A DNA stretch of 64,000 nucleotides from Boudabousia tangfeifanii (GTDB lineage Bacteria; Actinomycetota; Actinomycetes; Actinomycetales; Actinomycetaceae). Below are positions 35,301 through 45,420 of this stretch, piece by piece. The position numbers and the translations under genes were made by a program. The first letter of the stretch is position 1, and each line of letters opens with the position of its first letter. The notes under the pieces are model-generated. The model did no database searches and was not told where the DNA came from. It saw only the letters and a program-made list of their open reading frames with translations. The DNA lies in contig NZ_CP017812.1 of assembly GCF_001856685.1 (NCBI RefSeq), positions 186,001-250,000 of the forward strand, in the 5' to 3' direction.

Positions 35301-38300
35301 ACCACTGATGATCAGGGTCGCGTTACCGCTCACGAAGTTAAGGTACCACGTCGTACCGAGGCCGCTGCTTGCCAAGCTACCTACACTCAAGGTGAGCTAA
35401 CCTCTTCGGTTACTTTCAACGTTAATGGCAAGTTGCCGCACCCTGTTGCTAATAACCGTTTGACTGAAATCAGTGCTCGTAACGCTGCTAGCGATGCTCC
35501 TGCCGCGAAGGCATTTGATGGCAACTCTCGTTCTATCTGGCACTCGAACTGGCGCAGTAACGATGGTAAGAAGGGCAACAACTGGATTCAGGCCAAGCTT
35601 CCCCAGAAGATGATGCTTGATGGTCTGATGTACCAGCCACGTCAGTCTGATGGTTCTAACGGTACTGCCAAGAACTACCAGATCCTAGTTTCGGATACCG
35701 CTAATGGTGACTTCCGAGTTGTTAAGTCTGGTTTGATGCCAAACAACACTGCCAAGAAGTTTGTGCTTCTTGATCAGCCTGTGGAAGCAACCTACGTCCG
35801 TTTTAATATCGTTGATGACTACTCGACTGAAGCTGGAAACAACTTCGGTGCTGCGGCTGAAATGCAGTTCTCTGCATTGCCATTGCCTGATCCACAGCTT
35901 GCCGTATTCGATATGACCGAGGTCCAGCAGGGCCAGCAAGTCGCCTTCGATATCACTCGGGCAGTTCCTAACACTGCTGGTCGTTTGACCTTCAACTGTG
36001 GCATTAACCCAGTTGAAAATGTCACCCCGGACGAAAACGGTAACTTGAACAATGTTCGAGTAGCAGTTCCAGAAGACGCAACTACTGGTGCTTGCGAAGC
36101 TACCTTCACCCAAGGTACTCGGAGTGCTAACGCAACTTTCCAAGTAGTTGAAAAGCGACTCACTTTGAACGTCACTGGTTCCACTTTGGTAAACCCAGGT
36201 GAAGCTCTTGAAGTTGAAGTTTTCGGTGGCGCTCCAACTACCGATGGTGCCTTCACAATGACTTGTGCCAACGGCGTGAACGAAAGCGTTCAGACCGACG
36301 GAAATGGCGAAATCTCTGCTAAGTCTTTGACTGTTCCTGCTGATACTGCTGCTGGTGAATGCACCGTGAAGTACACTCAGGGAGCAAAGACTGCAGAAGC
36401 AACTTTCCGGGTAGCTGCTCCACCGGTAGCGCCAGAGCCAACTCCGGAACCGACCAAGGAACCTACTGCTGAGCCGACCCCGGCTCCGGCTCCTACTCCG
36501 GCTCCAACTAAGGAACCTACTGCTGAGCCAACCCCGGCTCCTACTCCGGCTCCAACCAAGGAACCTACTGCTGAGCCGACCCCTGCTCCGACCCCGTCTG
36601 AACCAGCACCATTGCCAGTTCCGGTTGAAAAACCAGAATTGTTGCAGCCTTCGCTTGCTCCAACTGTTGTTGCTCCGGCGAGCGAGAATGCTAACAAGGG
36701 CGCCTTGCTCTACGAGGGTGAGAATGGTCGTTATGCAAAGAAGGGGAAGACTGAGAATAAGTCCGAAGCTTCTAACGGAAAGGTCGCAGGTTACATTGGT
36801 GGCGGAAATGGTTCGGTAACTGTTCCCGTTTACTCCGAGGTTGATGGCAATCGTGAACTTGAGTTGCGTTACATTAAGGGTGATAGCGGTCGTAAGATCG
36901 TGATCGAATGTGGCGGAACCAAGCATGAGTACAACCCACCGGAGACTGGTAGCTACGAAACCGTTGGTGGTTACAAGTTCAACTGTCCAATGTCTAAGGG
37001 TGTTAATGACATCAAGCTCTACGCTAACGGCCCTGCAGTTAACGTTGATGCTTTAATCCTCCCAGTGTATGACGGACCAGAAAAGCCACGTCAAGAGGCA
37101 ACTACCGTCGACAATTGGCGCCAGGTTGATGTCACCCTAGAAAAGGCAGGGGATCGTCCATTTGAACTTGAATACGAAGCTAGTGAAGATGGTTCGACTG
37201 AGGTAACTTGCCCAGATGGATCTACTAAGCAGGTTGCCCTCCCAGCAAGTAAGACAACAGTTGAATTCAACTGTCCAGCTCACTTTGGCGAAAACCGATT
37301 CTTGTTCGGTGATTTTGGTTCAACAACCATCAAGGCTATCAACCTTGCATACCCACAGCCTGAACCAACTCCTGAGCCGACCAAGGAACCTACCGTTGAG
37401 CCGACTCCGGCCCCAACCCCGGCTCCTACTCCGGCACCTGAGCCGACCAAGGAACCAACTGTTGAGCCGACTCCGGCCCCAACCCCGGCTCCTACTCCGG
37501 CACCTGAGCCGACCAAGGAACCAACTGTTGAGCCGACTCCGGCCCCAACCCCGGCTCCTACTCCGGCACCTGAGCCGACCAAGGAACCAACTGTTGAGCC
37601 GACTCCGGCCCCAACCCCGGCTCCTACTCCGGCACCTGAGCCGACCAAGGAACCAACTGTTGAGCCGACTCCGGCCCCAACCCCGGCTCCTACTCCGGCA
37701 CCTGAGCCGACCAAGGAACCAACTGTTGAGCCGACTCCGGCCCCAACCCCGGCTCCTACTCCGGCACCTGAGCCGACCAAGGAACCAACTGTTGAGCCCA
37801 CTCCGGCCCCAACCCCAGTTCCTCCGGTAAAGCCTGCTCCGACTCCGGAAAAGCCAAAGCCACCGGTTAAGCCTGCTCCGACTCCGGAAAAGCCAAAGCC
37901 ACCGGTTAAGCCTGCTCCGACCCCGGAAAAGCCGAAGCCACCGGTTAAGCCTGCTCCGACCCCGGAAAAGCCAAAGCCACCGGTAAAGCCTGCTCCGACT
38001 CCGGAAAAGCCAAAGCCACCGGTAAAGCCTGTACCGACTCCGGAAATGCCAAAGCCTCCGGTAAAGCCAGAACCGACCCCGGTTTTGCCTGATCCGAAGC
38101 CTGAGCCGAAGCCGCTTCCTCCGGTTAAGCCGAAGCCTCCGGTAAAGCCTGAGCCGACCCCGGCCCCGGTTAAGCCTGCTCCTAAGCCGCAGCCGAAGCC
38201 TGAGCCTAAGCCGACCCCGGTTAAGCCTGCTCCTAAGCCGCAGCCGAAGCCTGAGCCTAAGCCGACCCCGGTTAAGCCTGCTCCTAAGCCGCAGCCGAAG

Positions 38301-39257
38301 CCTGAGCCTAAGCCGACCCCGGTTAAGCCTGCTCCTAAGCCGCAGCCGAAGCCTGAGCCTAAGCCGACCCCGGTTAAGCCTGCTCCTAAGCCGCAGCCGA
38401 AGCCAGAGCCTAAGCCGACCCCGGTTAAGCCTGAGCCCAAGCCGACCCCGGTCAAGCCTGAGCCAAAGCCGCAGCCAAAGCCAGAGCCTAAGCCGACCCC
38501 GGTCAAGCCTGAGCCAAAGCCGCAGCCAAAGCCTGCTCCGGCACCGGTCAAGCCTGCTCCGAAGCCTCCGGTAAAGCCGGCTCCAGTTCCGGTCAAGCCT
38601 GCTCCGAAGCCACAGCCAGTACGTCAGTGCTTCCCATTCGATGCCACTCGTGCTCCTAAGTACAACGCTCGTTTGTTCAAGGATGTGCCTTTGTCTGAAT
38701 GGTTCTCGCCTGAAATCTACTGGGCTCGTGCAGTTGGTGTCACCACCGGTTGGAGTGATAACACCTTCCGTCCATTAAGTGGTACGAAGCGTGAAGATAT
38801 GGCTGCGTTCTTGTACCGCTTGGCTGGTTCCCCAGCTTTCCGGGCAGATCGCGTTGGCTTCAAGGACGTACCGCGTCAGAACCCATTCGCCCTTCAAATT
38901 GAGTGGATGCGGGTAAGCGGTATCTCCACTGGTTGGGCTGATAACACCTTCCGTCCAAAGCAGTATGTAACTCGTGATGCTATGGCCGCATTCTTGATGC
39001 GCTTTGCTAACAAGTTCCCACATATCGTTTCTCCTGATGTCCGTCCAGCTAACTTGGATCTACACAAGGCTAAGATGGGCTTCAAGGATGTTCGTGTGAC
39101 TGATTTGCACGGTGAAGCGATGCGTTGGGCTTGGGCTTCTGGTGTTTCCACTGGTTGGCCAGACGGTACCTACCGTCCGCTCAACTACGTCAACCGCGAT
39201 GCGATGATCGTATTCATCTACCGCATGCTAAACAATAAGGCAAAGACCAAGTGCTGA
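32322..39257 (+). CDS. Giant SLH-anchored multidomain alpha-galactosidase (GH27)
   Basis: A 2,311-residue secreted surface enzyme. A signal peptide (to about residue 45, ending SAHA) precedes a GH27 domain (about 46-430): [14 protein letters not shown], nucleophile Asp180 in KYDWC, acid/base in WNDPDML near 267. Then an NPCBM-like domain (about 545-685), Ig-like repeats alternating with two discoidin-type modules (about 787-940 and 1037-1185), two more Ig-like repeats, a Pro/Thr linker, a CBM35-like domain (about 1460-1583) and another beta domain. Pro-rich repeats (1680-2030) and three C-terminal SLH domains (about 2107-2306) follow. It should hydrolyse terminal alpha-galactosides while attached to the wall. 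The GTG at 32322 has AGGAG 6 bases upstream. Confidence 0.93.
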   Translation: MTKLSQGRSFFRTCATTFSAAAVAVAGLTVVPGFLPTPSAHALDNGLALTPPMGWNSWNQVRCNDLTEKVVKDTIDAFVDRNLAAKGYQYVVIDDCYQGGRDPETQELFTDRTRFPNGIKSIADYAHEKGVKLGIYSVPGNETCANHWDHYPVRGIGSAGHEELDAKTFEKWGIDYLKYDWCRADVTNGMNQKEGFRKMRDVLKTLDRPMVYGISEYGVTRPWEWAADTANLWRTTHDINPSWSSVTHIINSQVGLASHAGPGHWNDPDMLQVGNGEFASGRPNYLEKNRSHFAMWSMLAAPLFLGTNVKTLSNDIIDIVSNPQIIAIDQDSAGKQGDRVSNNGGGQVWKKTLANGDVAVAFFNSTGQPKTISTTLTELGLTEQSYIATDSWANQEAFNVTSNMKVPVKAYDTMVYRLKPGLSADLPGGRMVTDGQTYAKPGGQVEMTVRVTNRTSTTVPDAVLRVGKATGATPTRKLVALPSMAPNATVEAKVRFDVADTTPVGNLDVPAEVVWNNNSEEGNLRISVLADLPEGTGDLARVAPSSATGGWENKVTYNESLDGHKLTLKGQTYETGFASNANSVVKFNLAGKCTRLSGKFGVDDEVHGWDSKWGNPSITGKVLGDNRQLWATSKTLGYQEAEDFSNLDVTGVQELTFKLEDGGNGNAFDHGDWVNLQITCENTDNPVLEPEPETAPVYLPTLSLLGERAVLQGQTVHLRVEDAYPRANGRFEFSCGIDPITARTDERGRINDQAVNVPFTATQGECDATFVQDKFRSTASFVVRGALPHPVMSSQLTEKTARTAHSGNEAGKAFDGRSDTIWHSDWDSDNGRSGDNWIQAKLPQPMLLEGFSYLPRQDDNLNGSAAEYELQVAESADGPFTTVTSGSFSGGKDEKIVLADTPVKGQYARLVIKTDHGTDLANGGHKKNYGSAAEIRFSAVVPPEEEVLTNPAMEVSGNKNVDQGAKVAFNLAGFKPSTAGQLTFNCGIPAQEVTTDDQGRVTAHEVKVPRRTEAAACQATYTQGELTSSVTFNVNGKLPHPVANNRLTEISARNAASDAPAAKAFDGNSRSIWHSNWRSNDGKKGNNWIQAKLPQKMMLDGLMYQPRQSDGSNGTAKNYQILVSDTANGDFRVVKSGLMPNNTAKKFVLLDQPVEATYVRFNIVDDYSTEAGNNFGAAAEMQFSALPLPDPQLAVFDMTEVQQGQQVAFDITRAVPNTAGRLTFNCGINPVENVTPDENGNLNNVRVAVPEDATTGACEATFTQGTRSANATFQVVEKRLTLNVTGSTLVNPGEALEVEVFGGAPTTDGAFTMTCANGVNESVQTDGNGEISAKSLTVPADTAAGECTVKYTQGAKTAEATFRVAAPPVAPEPTPEPTKEPTAEPTPAPAPTPAPTKEPTAEPTPAPTPAPTKEPTAEPTPAPTPSEPAPLPVPVEKPELLQPSLAPTVVAPASENANKGALLYEGENGRYAKKGKTENKSEASNGKVAGYIGGGNGSVTVPVYSEVDGNRELELRYIKGDSGRKIVIECGGTKHEYNPPETGSYETVGGYKFNCPMSKGVNDIKLYANGPAVNVDALILPVYDGPEKPRQEATTVDNWRQVDVTLEKAGDRPFELEYEASEDGSTEVTCPDGSTKQVALPASKTTVEFNCPAHFGENRFLFGDFGSTTIKAINLAYPQPEPTPEPTKEPTVEPTPAPTPAPTPAPEPTKEPTVEPTPAPTPAPTPAPEPTKEPTVEPTPAPTPAPTPAPEPTKEPTVEPTPAPTPAPTPAPEPTKEPTVEPTPAPTPAPTPAPEPTKEPTVEPTPAPTPAPTPAPEPTKEPTVEPTPAPTPVPPVKPAPTPEKPKPPVKPAPTPEKPKPPVKPAPTPEKPKPPVKPAPTPEKPKPPVKPAPTPEKPKPPVKPVPTPEMPKPPVKPEPTPVLPDPKPEPKPLPPVKPKPPVKPEPTPAPVKPAPKPQPKPEPKPTPVKPAPKPQPKPEPKPTPVKPAPKPQPKPEPKPTPVKPAPKPQPKPEPKPTPVKPAPKPQPKPEPKPTPVKPEPKPTPVKPEPKPQPKPEPKPTPVKPEPKPQPKPAPAPVKPAPKPPVKPAPVPVKPAPKPQPVRQCFPFDATRAPKYNARLFKDVPLSEWFSPEIYWARAVGVTTGWSDNTFRPLSGTKREDMAAFLYRLAGSPAFRADRVGFKDVPRQNPFALQIEWMRVSGISTGWADNTFRPKQYVTRDAMAAFLMRFANKFPHIVSPDVRPANLDLHKAKMGFKDVRVTDLHGEAMRWAWASGVSTGWPDGTYRPLNYVNRDAMIVFIYRMLNNKAKTKC
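36430..36612 (+). repeat. First Pro/Thr/Glu linker repeat
   Basis: About three units of the type [16 protein letters not shown], less regular than the later array. It links the last Ig-like repeat to the CBM35-like domain. Confidence 0.75.
37371..37822 (+). repeat. 66-bp tandem repeat, six full copies and a partial seventh
   Basis: Each unit encodes 22 residues beginning [15 protein letters not shown]. Copies start every 66 bases from 37371 and are almost identical; the first and last carry a few changes. Near-identity at DNA level implies recent expansion and likely length variation among strains without frameshift. Confidence 0.92.
37830..38063 (+). repeat. 39-bp tandem repeat, six copies
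   Basis: Each encodes [13 protein letters not shown]; the sixth is [13 protein letters not shown]. It follows the 66-bp array directly as part of the wall-spanning stalk. Confidence 0.88.
38172..38426 (+). repeat. 51-bp tandem repeat, five copies
   Basis: Each encodes [17 protein letters not shown]. Degenerate Lys/Pro repeats continue to about 38,615, just before the SLH domains. The basic character fits contact with anionic wall polymers. Confidence 0.88.
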
Positions 39258-39277
39258 TGGTTTAGCAAACTAGATAG

Positions 39278-39330
39278 TGATGGCCTAGAGGAAGAATAAG
39301 CGCAAGCTTAACCCTCTAGGCCATCATTAT
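39278..39330 (+). terminator. Terminator after the SLH alpha-galactosidase
   Basis: TGATGGCCTAGAGG (39278-39291) pairs with CCTCTAGGCCATCA (39313-39326), followed by TTATTT. Confidence 0.82.
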
Positions 39331-39360
39331 TTCTACAAAAATGGATATCATGCGCGTAAA

Positions 39361-39395
39361 AGTACCCTACCCATCTCTTGGGTAGGGTACTGCTA
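39361..39395. terminator. Second hairpin in the gap before the DUF3073 gene
   Basis: AGTACCCTACCCA (39361-39373) pairs with TGGGTAGGGTACT (39379-39391), a perfect 13-bp stem with a 5-base loop. It may back up termination in either direction. Confidence 0.7.
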
Positions 39396-39495
39396 TTTCA
39401 TCTCATTAGAGGTAGCAATGTGTAGTTAAACAAAGTATGCACAGTTCCAAGCGGAACGAACGCTGCCTGGTAAATACCAAGCGGAATAGACAGCA

Positions 39496-39531
39496 AGATG
39501 CCGGTAGTAGAACTAACTACTACCGGCATCT
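39496..39531 (-). terminator. Terminator for the DUF3073 gene
   Basis: AGATGCCGGTAGTAG (39496-39510) pairs with CTACTACCGGCATCT (39517-39531), just beyond the stop of the minus-strand gene. The rest of 39258-39552 holds no gene; CCAAGCGGAA occurs twice there. Confidence 0.75.
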
Positions 39532-39552
39532 AACGCAAAGATTAAAACCTAA

Positions 39553-39801
39553 TCAACGACGTCCAGAAGACCAAGTACTCATCGAGTAATCGTCGTCATC
39601 GTCATCATCTAACGGTTCCTCGTCGTCATAGGCAGCATTGTAAAGCTTAGCAAGCTCTGCGTATTTATCTTCTTCGCTCTGAGAACTGGATTTTCCACCT
39701 GACAACTCACGCTGTAACGCTTCATAGTCGGTTTCAGGTGTGTAGTACTTCAGCTTACGAGCGACTTTTTTCTCTTTAGCCCTTTGACGGCCGCGCCCCA
39801 T
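39553..39801 (-). CDS. DUF3073 protein
   Basis: An 82-residue protein. MGRGRQRAKEKKVARKLKYY is the basic N-terminal signature of DUF3073; the C-terminal half is acidic, with a run of seven Asp. The function is unknown. In mycobacteria this gene sits immediately after purF-purM in opposite orientation; here the 7-kb surface gene separates them. Confidence 0.88.
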   Translation of the reverse strand: MGRGRQRAKEKKVARKLKYYTPETDYEALQRELSGGKSSSQSEEDKYAELAKLYNAAYDDEEPLDDDDDDDYSMSTWSSGRR

Positions 39802-39933
39802 GACGTGACCCCCTTCAAATCGTTAGCGGGGCGTGCGCGTGCAGCCCCTATTTATCAATGGCAATGTTTCGTGGTTACTAAATTACCCTGTTTTGGTAAA
39901 GAGTTTCCACTTGTAACGGTAAAAATCACGCAG

Positions 39934-40233
39934 TTAGCGGAAAATACGCCAAGCAATCAAGCCAACAACAGCGACAGTCGCAGCGCCTGCGATAGCGAGG
40001 TTGCGCTGAGCTACCCGATCGCCTGCCTTGGCACCCTCAACCGTAGAATTGACGGTGGCCTTAACATTGGCAACCTTCTCATTGGCGGCAGCCTTAGCGC
40101 CCTCGGCAAGAGCAGCAGGCTTGACGCGGTCACTCAAATCGTTGACGGTCTGAGCCATTTCCTGACGGATAGCCTCAAGCTGCTTTTCGATCTCAGCGGG
40201 GGAACCCGAAACTTCGTACAATTCTTTGCTCAT
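39934..40233 (-). CDS. DUF3618 protein
   Basis: A 99-residue protein. PAEIEKQLEAIRQEMAQTVNDLSDRVKP is the DUF3618 signature, an amphipathic helix related to membrane-stress proteins. A single C-terminal helix (NLAIAGAATVAVVGLIAWRIF) anchors it. It overlaps the upstream Holin-X-type gene by 4 bases, and the two are usually paired in actinobacteria. The role may concern the cell envelope. Confidence 0.82.
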   Translation of the reverse strand: MSKELYEVSGSPAEIEKQLEAIRQEMAQTVNDLSDRVKPAALAEGAKAAANEKVANVKATVNSTVEGAKAGDRVAQRNLAIAGAATVAVVGLIAWRIFR

Positions 40234-40652
40234 TTGTTCAAGCCCTTCTTTACTGCTTCCACATCCATGGAAATACCCTGGCCCGGGTTAGGAGTCTGAG
40301 TCTTACCCTTCTTGAAAGAAGCAAGAGCTACAAACAACAAGATCAAAATGATCAAAAGCAAAATGCCGGCCACAATCAACGCTGCCGCCCACATTGGCAC
40401 CAGCAACCCGAAAGCATACTCAGCCGCACGGAACAAGCGCTCCAAGAAGTAGAACACTAGCACTAGAGCTACAACTACTAGTCCAGCGCCAACCCCAAAC
40501 TGCTTACCAGCAGCGGCAGCCTTTGCCTTGGCCAAAGTGATTTCGCCACGAATCAGTGCCGAAGTCTGCTTAGAGACCAAACCAACCAACTCACCCAACG
40601 AAGGGCGGCTGTTTCCTGAGTTTAAAGATTCCTTTGCGTCCTCAACGCTCAT
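40230..40652 (-). CDS. Phage holin-like / actinobacterial Holin-X family membrane protein
   Basis: A 140-residue protein with an amphipathic N terminus (LGELVGLVSKQTSALIRGEITLAKA) and two membrane helices (about 50-75 and 82-112). This is the Holin-X/DUF1469 type found with DUF3618 proteins; despite the name it is chromosomal and not evidence of a prophage. It starts the two-gene operon. Confidence 0.82.
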   Translation of the reverse strand: MSVEDAKESLNSGNSRPSLGELVGLVSKQTSALIRGEITLAKAKAAAAGKQFGVGAGLVVVALVLVFYFLERLFRAAEYAFGLLVPMWAAALIVAGILLLIILILLFVALASFKKGKTQTPNPGQGISMDVEAVKKGLNK

Positions 40653-40817
40653 GAAAAACTCCTCTAGTTAAATAAACCTACCTCTAATGTTTCCATGAAT
40701 AGCAGGGTAAAGTCCACAGCACTAGGTAAAAATAAAGGTAAAAACCAAGAAAAAACCACAATATGTGGCGGAAATCATAATGGGTTTTTAGGGTGGTTTC
40801 GTAAAACTGCAAGAAAA

Positions 40818-40856
40818 TGGGTTGGCTCCACAAAAAGTGAAGCCAACCCAAATTTG
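40818..40856 (-). terminator. Terminator after pgm
   Basis: TGGGTTGGCT (40818-40827) pairs with AGCCAACCCA (40841-40850) just past the pgm stop. The remainder of 40653-40889 shows nothing else. Confidence 0.7.
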
Positions 40857-40889
40857 CTTAGCAAAGAAAAATGCGAAGCTTTAAGTTGT

Positions 40890-42563
40890 TCAGTTGCCTA
40901 GCGCGGCAGCCACAACTTCCTTTGCTGCGGCCTGAACTTCAGTCAAGTGTTCTTCACCGAGGAAGGACTCGGCGTAAATCTTGTAAACGTCCTCGGTGCC
41001 AGATGGGCGAGCGGCGAACCAAGCATTCTTGGTGGTGACCTTCAAGCCGCCGATCGGAGCATCGTTACCTGGAGCGTTCACCAAGCGTTCCAAAATCGGT
41101 TCACCGGCCAACTCGGTGGCGGTGACGTCCTCGGGAGATAAAGCAGCCAACTTGGCCTTTTCTTCCTTGGTGGCTGGGGCATCGATGCGGGCGTAAGCCG
41201 ACTTGCCGTAGCGTGCCACCTGTTCTGCATGGAGCTGCGACGGGCTCTTGCCGGTGACAGCCATGATTTCAGCAGCTAGCAAGCAGAGTAGAATGCCATC
41301 CTTGTCGGTGGTCCACACGGTGCCGTCCTTGCGGAGGAAGGAAGCTCCGGCAGATTCTTCACCACCGAAACCGAGGGTGCCGCCCACCAAGCCGGGAACG
41401 AAGTACTTGAAGCCAACTGGAACTTCCACCAGTTTCCGGCCGAGGTCGCCCACTACCCGGTCAATCAGAGCCGAGGAGACGAGGGTCTTACCAACACCGG
41501 TGCTTTCAGCCCAGCCTGGACGGTGAGTGAACAAGTATTCGATGGCCACAGCCAAGAAGTGGTTCGGGTTCATCAAACCATCAGCGGTGACAATACCGTG
41601 ACGGTCCGAGTCAGCGTCGTTACCGGTAGCAATGTCGTAAGGGGTGTTGCCGTTTTCGTCTGGGGTCATGGCTTCACGCAAGGAGGCCATAGCGTATGGG
41701 CTGGAGCAGTCCATACGGATCTTGCCGTCCCAGTCGAGGGTCATGAAGGACCATGCTGGGTCTACCTCTGGGTTCACCACGGTGAGGTTCAAGCCGTAAC
41801 GTTCAGCGATGAAGCCCCAGTATTCGACCGAGGCGCCACCTAGTGGGTCGGCGCCAATGCGGATGCCGGCTTCCCGGATCGCATCCATGTCGATGACATC
41901 AGCGAGGTCGTCAACGTAGGCGGACATGTAGTCGGTGCGGGAAACACATTCGGCGTTTAACGGGTCGGGGTGACGGGCAATGTCCTGCCAGCCCTGTTCG
42001 AGTAGTTCATTGGCGCGGTTGGCGATCCAAGTGGTGGCTTCCGAGCCTGCAGGGCCACCGGTTGGTGGGTTGTACTTGAAACCGCCATCGCGTGGTGGGT
42101 TGTGTGAGGGGGTGACGACGATGCCGTCAGCTCGGCCGGGGCCTTCGATCCTAACGCCACCGGAAGTACCAGCACCGTTGGCACGCAAAATGGCGTGTGA
42201 AACGGCTGGGGTGGGGGTGTAGGAGTCGCGGGCATCAATTCGGGTTTCTACCCCAGCGGCTGCCAAAACTTCGAGGGCGGTCTTCCAAGCTGGTTCGGAT
42301 AGGGCGTGTGTGTCACGACCGATGAACAGGGGACCGTCAGTGCCTTGCTGGGCACGGTACTCGATGATGGCGGCGGTGGTGGCCGCAATGTGGGCTTCGT
42401 TGAAAGCTCCATCGAGGGCGGAACCGCGGTGACCTGAAGTACCGAAAACTACCCGCTGGGCAGGATTCGAAGGATCAGGTTCAATGTCGTAGTATGCGGC
42501 AGTTAGGGCCGCAATATCTGTCAAATCTTCTGGTAGGGCTCGTTGGCCAGCGCGTTCATGCAT
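40890..42563 (-). CDS. pgm: Phosphoglucomutase (alpha-D-glucose phosphate-specific)
   Basis: A 557-residue enzyme interconverting glucose-1-phosphate and glucose-6-phosphate. [17 protein letters not shown] opens the fold, the phosphoserine is in [19 protein letters not shown], the metal loop is [10 protein letters not shown], and [12 protein letters not shown] binds the sugar. Length and motifs are normal for the family. It has terminators on both sides and appears monocistronic. Confidence 0.95.
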   Translation of the reverse strand: MHERAGQRALPEDLTDIAALTAAYYDIEPDPSNPAQRVVFGTSGHRGSALDGAFNEAHIAATTAAIIEYRAQQGTDGPLFIGRDTHALSEPAWKTALEVLAAAGVETRIDARDSYTPTPAVSHAILRANGAGTSGGVRIEGPGRADGIVVTPSHNPPRDGGFKYNPPTGGPAGSEATTWIANRANELLEQGWQDIARHPDPLNAECVSRTDYMSAYVDDLADVIDMDAIREAGIRIGADPLGGASVEYWGFIAERYGLNLTVVNPEVDPAWSFMTLDWDGKIRMDCSSPYAMASLREAMTPDENGNTPYDIATGNDADSDRHGIVTADGLMNPNHFLAVAIEYLFTHRPGWAESTGVGKTLVSSALIDRVVGDLGRKLVEVPVGFKYFVPGLVGGTLGFGGEESAGASFLRKDGTVWTTDKDGILLCLLAAEIMAVTGKSPSQLHAEQVARYGKSAYARIDAPATKEEKAKLAALSPEDVTATELAGEPILERLVNAPGNDAPIGGLKVTTKNAWFAARPSGTEDVYKIYAESFLGEEHLTEVQAAAKEVVAAALGN

Positions 42564-42633
42564 GCTCTCATTTTGTCACGCTTATCTAGGTGATAACAAC
42601 CACACCACAACAGTTTCACTGTTGGCGACTATA

Positions 42634-42678
42634 AAAAGTCCCAAAACTTCCCGTGGATTGGAAAGTTTTGGGACTTTT
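42634..42678. terminator. Terminator downstream of the 911-residue permease gene
   Basis: AAAAGTCCCAAAACTT (42634-42649) pairs with AAGTTTTGGGACTTTT (42663-42678), with A and T tracts on the outer sides. Confidence 0.82.
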
Positions 42679-42683
42679 GTTGC

Positions 42684-45419
42684 TTAACTGTTTATGGCGC
42701 TTACTGGCGGAACTTTCGCGGCGCGACGTGCCGGGAAGTAGGCAGCCAGCAGAGTACCGAGGATAACGATCGCGCCGGCGGCCAATAGTAATGGCCAGTT
42801 TGGCGAGAAGATGACGGAGGTACCGACTTCTTTTTCCAAGTCCATAGCGATCAGTCCCAGGTAAGCGGCAGAGAGGCCCAGGCCAATGCCGATCACGCTC
42901 GAGAGCAGGGCCGTGCCGAGTGCTTCCCACAGCACCACCCGACGGCTTTGCTTGCGACTCAAACCGAGGGCGCGCAGCAGACCCGTTTCGCGTTTGCGGG
43001 ACGCGACCGAGAGGGTCATGGTGTTACCCACCCCGATGATGGCCACGAGGGCGGAAACCCCTAGCAGGGCTGAAACCGCCATAGTTAGACGATTTAGCTG
43101 CTTTTGGATTTCGGTGCGAGCCTGGACGATCGTATTGATGTTCAGGTCCGGGTAGTCGTTCGTCATTTTGGTGACGGTGACATTCGCCTGGGCGCTATCT
43201 GCCTGCGGCTTGAGCATGAAGTAGGCTTCTTGTGGCATATTTAGCGGCCCAAGTTTGGCGAAAGTTTCGGCTGATAGTGCCTTGGTGGGGATGAGCGATT
43301 TCTGCTCCGGCACCTGCAAGTTGAGGATAAAGGTATCGGCCTTTTCCCCGTTGTTTCGCAGCACCTCGATCTTGACCTTGTCACCAAGCTTTAACGACTT
43401 TTTGGTGGCGGCATCCAGGTAAAGAGTATCGTTTTCGAGTTTGTCGTTAATGGCTCCTGCCGGGGCCGCTTTGGCTAGGTCGGAAGCGTCCAATAGTTTC
43501 ATGGAAAGACTGTCAATCGTGCGGCCTTCTGCCTCAGCTCCTTCTGCCGTTTGGTTGGTGGCCGAGGACGAATCCGTGGTGTCATCCGTGGGCATGACAT
43601 GAACCGACATTTGCTTGACGATCGAGAAGGAAGCGATTTGTGGATCTTTCCCAAAAGTTTCAAGCTGCTTGAGCTCACTTTCCTTGAGCGGGGCGTCCAA
43701 GCTAGCTTTAACGCTTTCTGCGTAGCCGTCGACCGGGTAGCGCTGGTTCAATCCCTGCATCGCGGTGGCACCGGCCGAACCGCCCCCGGCAATAGTCATG
43801 GTAACTAGCGAGATGGCCAGCATGATGGCTCCGGCAGTGGCGGCGGTACGCCCGCGGAACTGATCCGCATGCTTCGCAGCCAGGCGCAAGGTGGTGCGCT
43901 TAGTGAGGGAGCCAAAACCACGCAGGATAATCGGCACTAGTCGGGCGAAAATCAGTAGGGCACCGACCTCGGCCATGGCCACCCCAATTACCGAGAAACC
44001 AAACTTTTGGATTCCACCGTGGATGCCGTACCAGCCAACGGGAATGCCGATAGCGAGAAGCAAAATGGCGCTCACCCATAGTTTCCAGGCGGCCTGGTTT
44101 TCGTCCTCGCTGGTAGAACTTTCGGTCAGCGCGGTGATGGGGGATACCTTGCCGAGGGCGCGAATCGGGCCAATCCCGGAGAACAAGGTGATTAGGACCG
44201 ACAAGATGAGGATGCTTGCGATCATCCACGGATGCAAGGTGGTGAGCGTATCGGCAGCGTCCCTAGTGAGGGTGAGGTAAGGCAGCCCCCACAGGGCAAT
44301 GAGCACACCAAGGATGAGACCAAGGAGGCCCGAAACGAAGCCGATAATGATTTGCTCGCCCACTAGCAGGCGGCGTAGTTGCTTCTTCGAGGCGCCGATA
44401 CAACGCATCAGGGCCAGTTCGCGACGACGATCGTAAATCACCACGCGGAAGGTGGAGCTGACGATGATGGTCGAAACGATTAGTGCAATGGCCGGGAAGA
44501 TCGAGGTGGTGGAGGTGACGATCAACTGGATGCTGGCGCTGTCTTTGACGCGCTGGTCGATGAGGCTCTGAGCGGTTTCGAACTTCGCCTGAGGGAACAT
44601 GGCTTTGACGTCTGCTTGGGCCTGCTCGGGGTTGTCAGTGTTGATGGCGAACTCGCCTTGTGGGGCGCTGAGGTACCAGAAAGCTTCCTTAGTTACATAG
44701 TCTTCAGGGCCACGAGCTTCTGGGCCTTCGACGATGCCGACGATTTTCGCGTTCTGGTATTGGGACTGCAGCGGGTCTGGGGAACTTGCGAACTCTTTTT
44801 CCACCAGGGAGTTGATTTCTTCGGCGCTAGCCTCGGGATGTTTTGCCTTAATTTGTTCGGCCAGCTTTTGTGTATTTAGCTTGAAAAGCAGTGTCGAGTA
44901 TTCAATCTGGTCACCGATTTTTAGTTTGAGCGCATTCATGTCGCTCTTTGCCATGGTGATTTCGCCAACCTGGGTGGGCCAAGCACCTTCTACAAGTTTG
45001 GTGCCATTGGTTTTGGCCGCTTCTACTGGCAGGATTTGCAGGTAAATATCAGTGTTTTCACTGCCGGCCATCCGGGCTTTGGAAGCGATGCGGCTATTGT
45101 CATAAATCAGGTTGATGCCAGGTTTGGCGTTGAGCTCCTCAAGCTTTTTCCCGAAGGCTTCCTTTACGGCTTTTTGTTCATCAATGGTGCCGATTTGCTC
45201 ATTGTTTTCGCCGGCTGCCCCGTCCTTGCCATCAAGGTTGCTGGCCACGAGTTGGATGCCTGCGTAGGTCTCTTGGGCATCGCGTTCGACTTGGTGCGAG
45301 AAAGTCTGCCCAAACATGAGGGTGATGGTGGCGAAAGCGGTTGCCAAAATAATGGTGACCATGCTGGCGACATAACGTCCCCAGTGTTCGCGCAGATTAG
45401 CAAAAATTACGGGTGTCAT
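42684..45419 (-). CDS. FtsX-type ABC transporter permease (large)
   Basis: A 911-residue MacB/FtsX-like permease. One N-terminal helix (about 20-38) precedes a large extracytoplasmic domain (about 40-285). A first FtsX core (about 295-425) with RRRELALMRCIGASKKQLRR, a central pair of helices, a second extracytoplasmic domain and a second FtsX core (about 780-905, KRETGLLRALGLSRKQSRR) follow. Such proteins use cytoplasmic ATP to move extracytoplasmic parts and export or sense lipoproteins or antimicrobial peptides. It is transcribed with the ATPase immediately upstream. Confidence 0.9.
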   Translation of the reverse strand: MTPVIFANLREHWGRYVASMVTIILATAFATITLMFGQTFSHQVERDAQETYAGIQLVASNLDGKDGAAGENNEQIGTIDEQKAVKEAFGKKLEELNAKPGINLIYDNSRIASKARMAGSENTDIYLQILPVEAAKTNGTKLVEGAWPTQVGEITMAKSDMNALKLKIGDQIEYSTLLFKLNTQKLAEQIKAKHPEASAEEINSLVEKEFASSPDPLQSQYQNAKIVGIVEGPEARGPEDYVTKEAFWYLSAPQGEFAINTDNPEQAQADVKAMFPQAKFETAQSLIDQRVKDSASIQLIVTSTTSIFPAIALIVSTIIVSSTFRVVIYDRRRELALMRCIGASKKQLRRLLVGEQIIIGFVSGLLGLILGVLIALWGLPYLTLTRDAADTLTTLHPWMIASILILSVLITLFSGIGPIRALGKVSPITALTESSTSEDENQAAWKLWVSAILLLAIGIPVGWYGIHGGIQKFGFSVIGVAMAEVGALLIFARLVPIILRGFGSLTKRTTLRLAAKHADQFRGRTAATAGAIMLAISLVTMTIAGGGSAGATAMQGLNQRYPVDGYAESVKASLDAPLKESELKQLETFGKDPQIASFSIVKQMSVHVMPTDDTTDSSSATNQTAEGAEAEGRTIDSLSMKLLDASDLAKAAPAGAINDKLENDTLYLDAATKKSLKLGDKVKIEVLRNNGEKADTFILNLQVPEQKSLIPTKALSAETFAKLGPLNMPQEAYFMLKPQADSAQANVTVTKMTNDYPDLNINTIVQARTEIQKQLNRLTMAVSALLGVSALVAIIGVGNTMTLSVASRKRETGLLRALGLSRKQSRRVVLWEALGTALLSSVIGIGLGLSAAYLGLIAMDLEKEVGTSVIFSPNWPLLLAAGAIVILGTLLAAYFPARRAAKVPPVSAINS

Positions 45420-45420
45420 C

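Noticed and set aside
35685..36926. 413-residue minus-strand frame
   Set aside because: Antisense to the Ig-like and CBM regions of the giant surface enzyme; Ser/Arg-rich with no family features.
37371..38426. CRISPR-like regularly spaced repeats
   Set aside because: The copies are directly tandem, without unique spacers, and lie in frame within one protein.
37280..38596. 438-residue minus-strand Gly-rich open frame resembling PE_PGRS or silk-like proteins
   Set aside because: It is the exact antisense of the Pro-rich repeat arrays of the SLH protein; its composition follows from CCG-type codons and it has no ribosome-binding site.
40230..40652. Holin-like gene as a sign of prophage
   Set aside because: Holin-X/DUF3618 pairs are ordinary actinobacterial chromosomal genes and no other phage gene is nearby.
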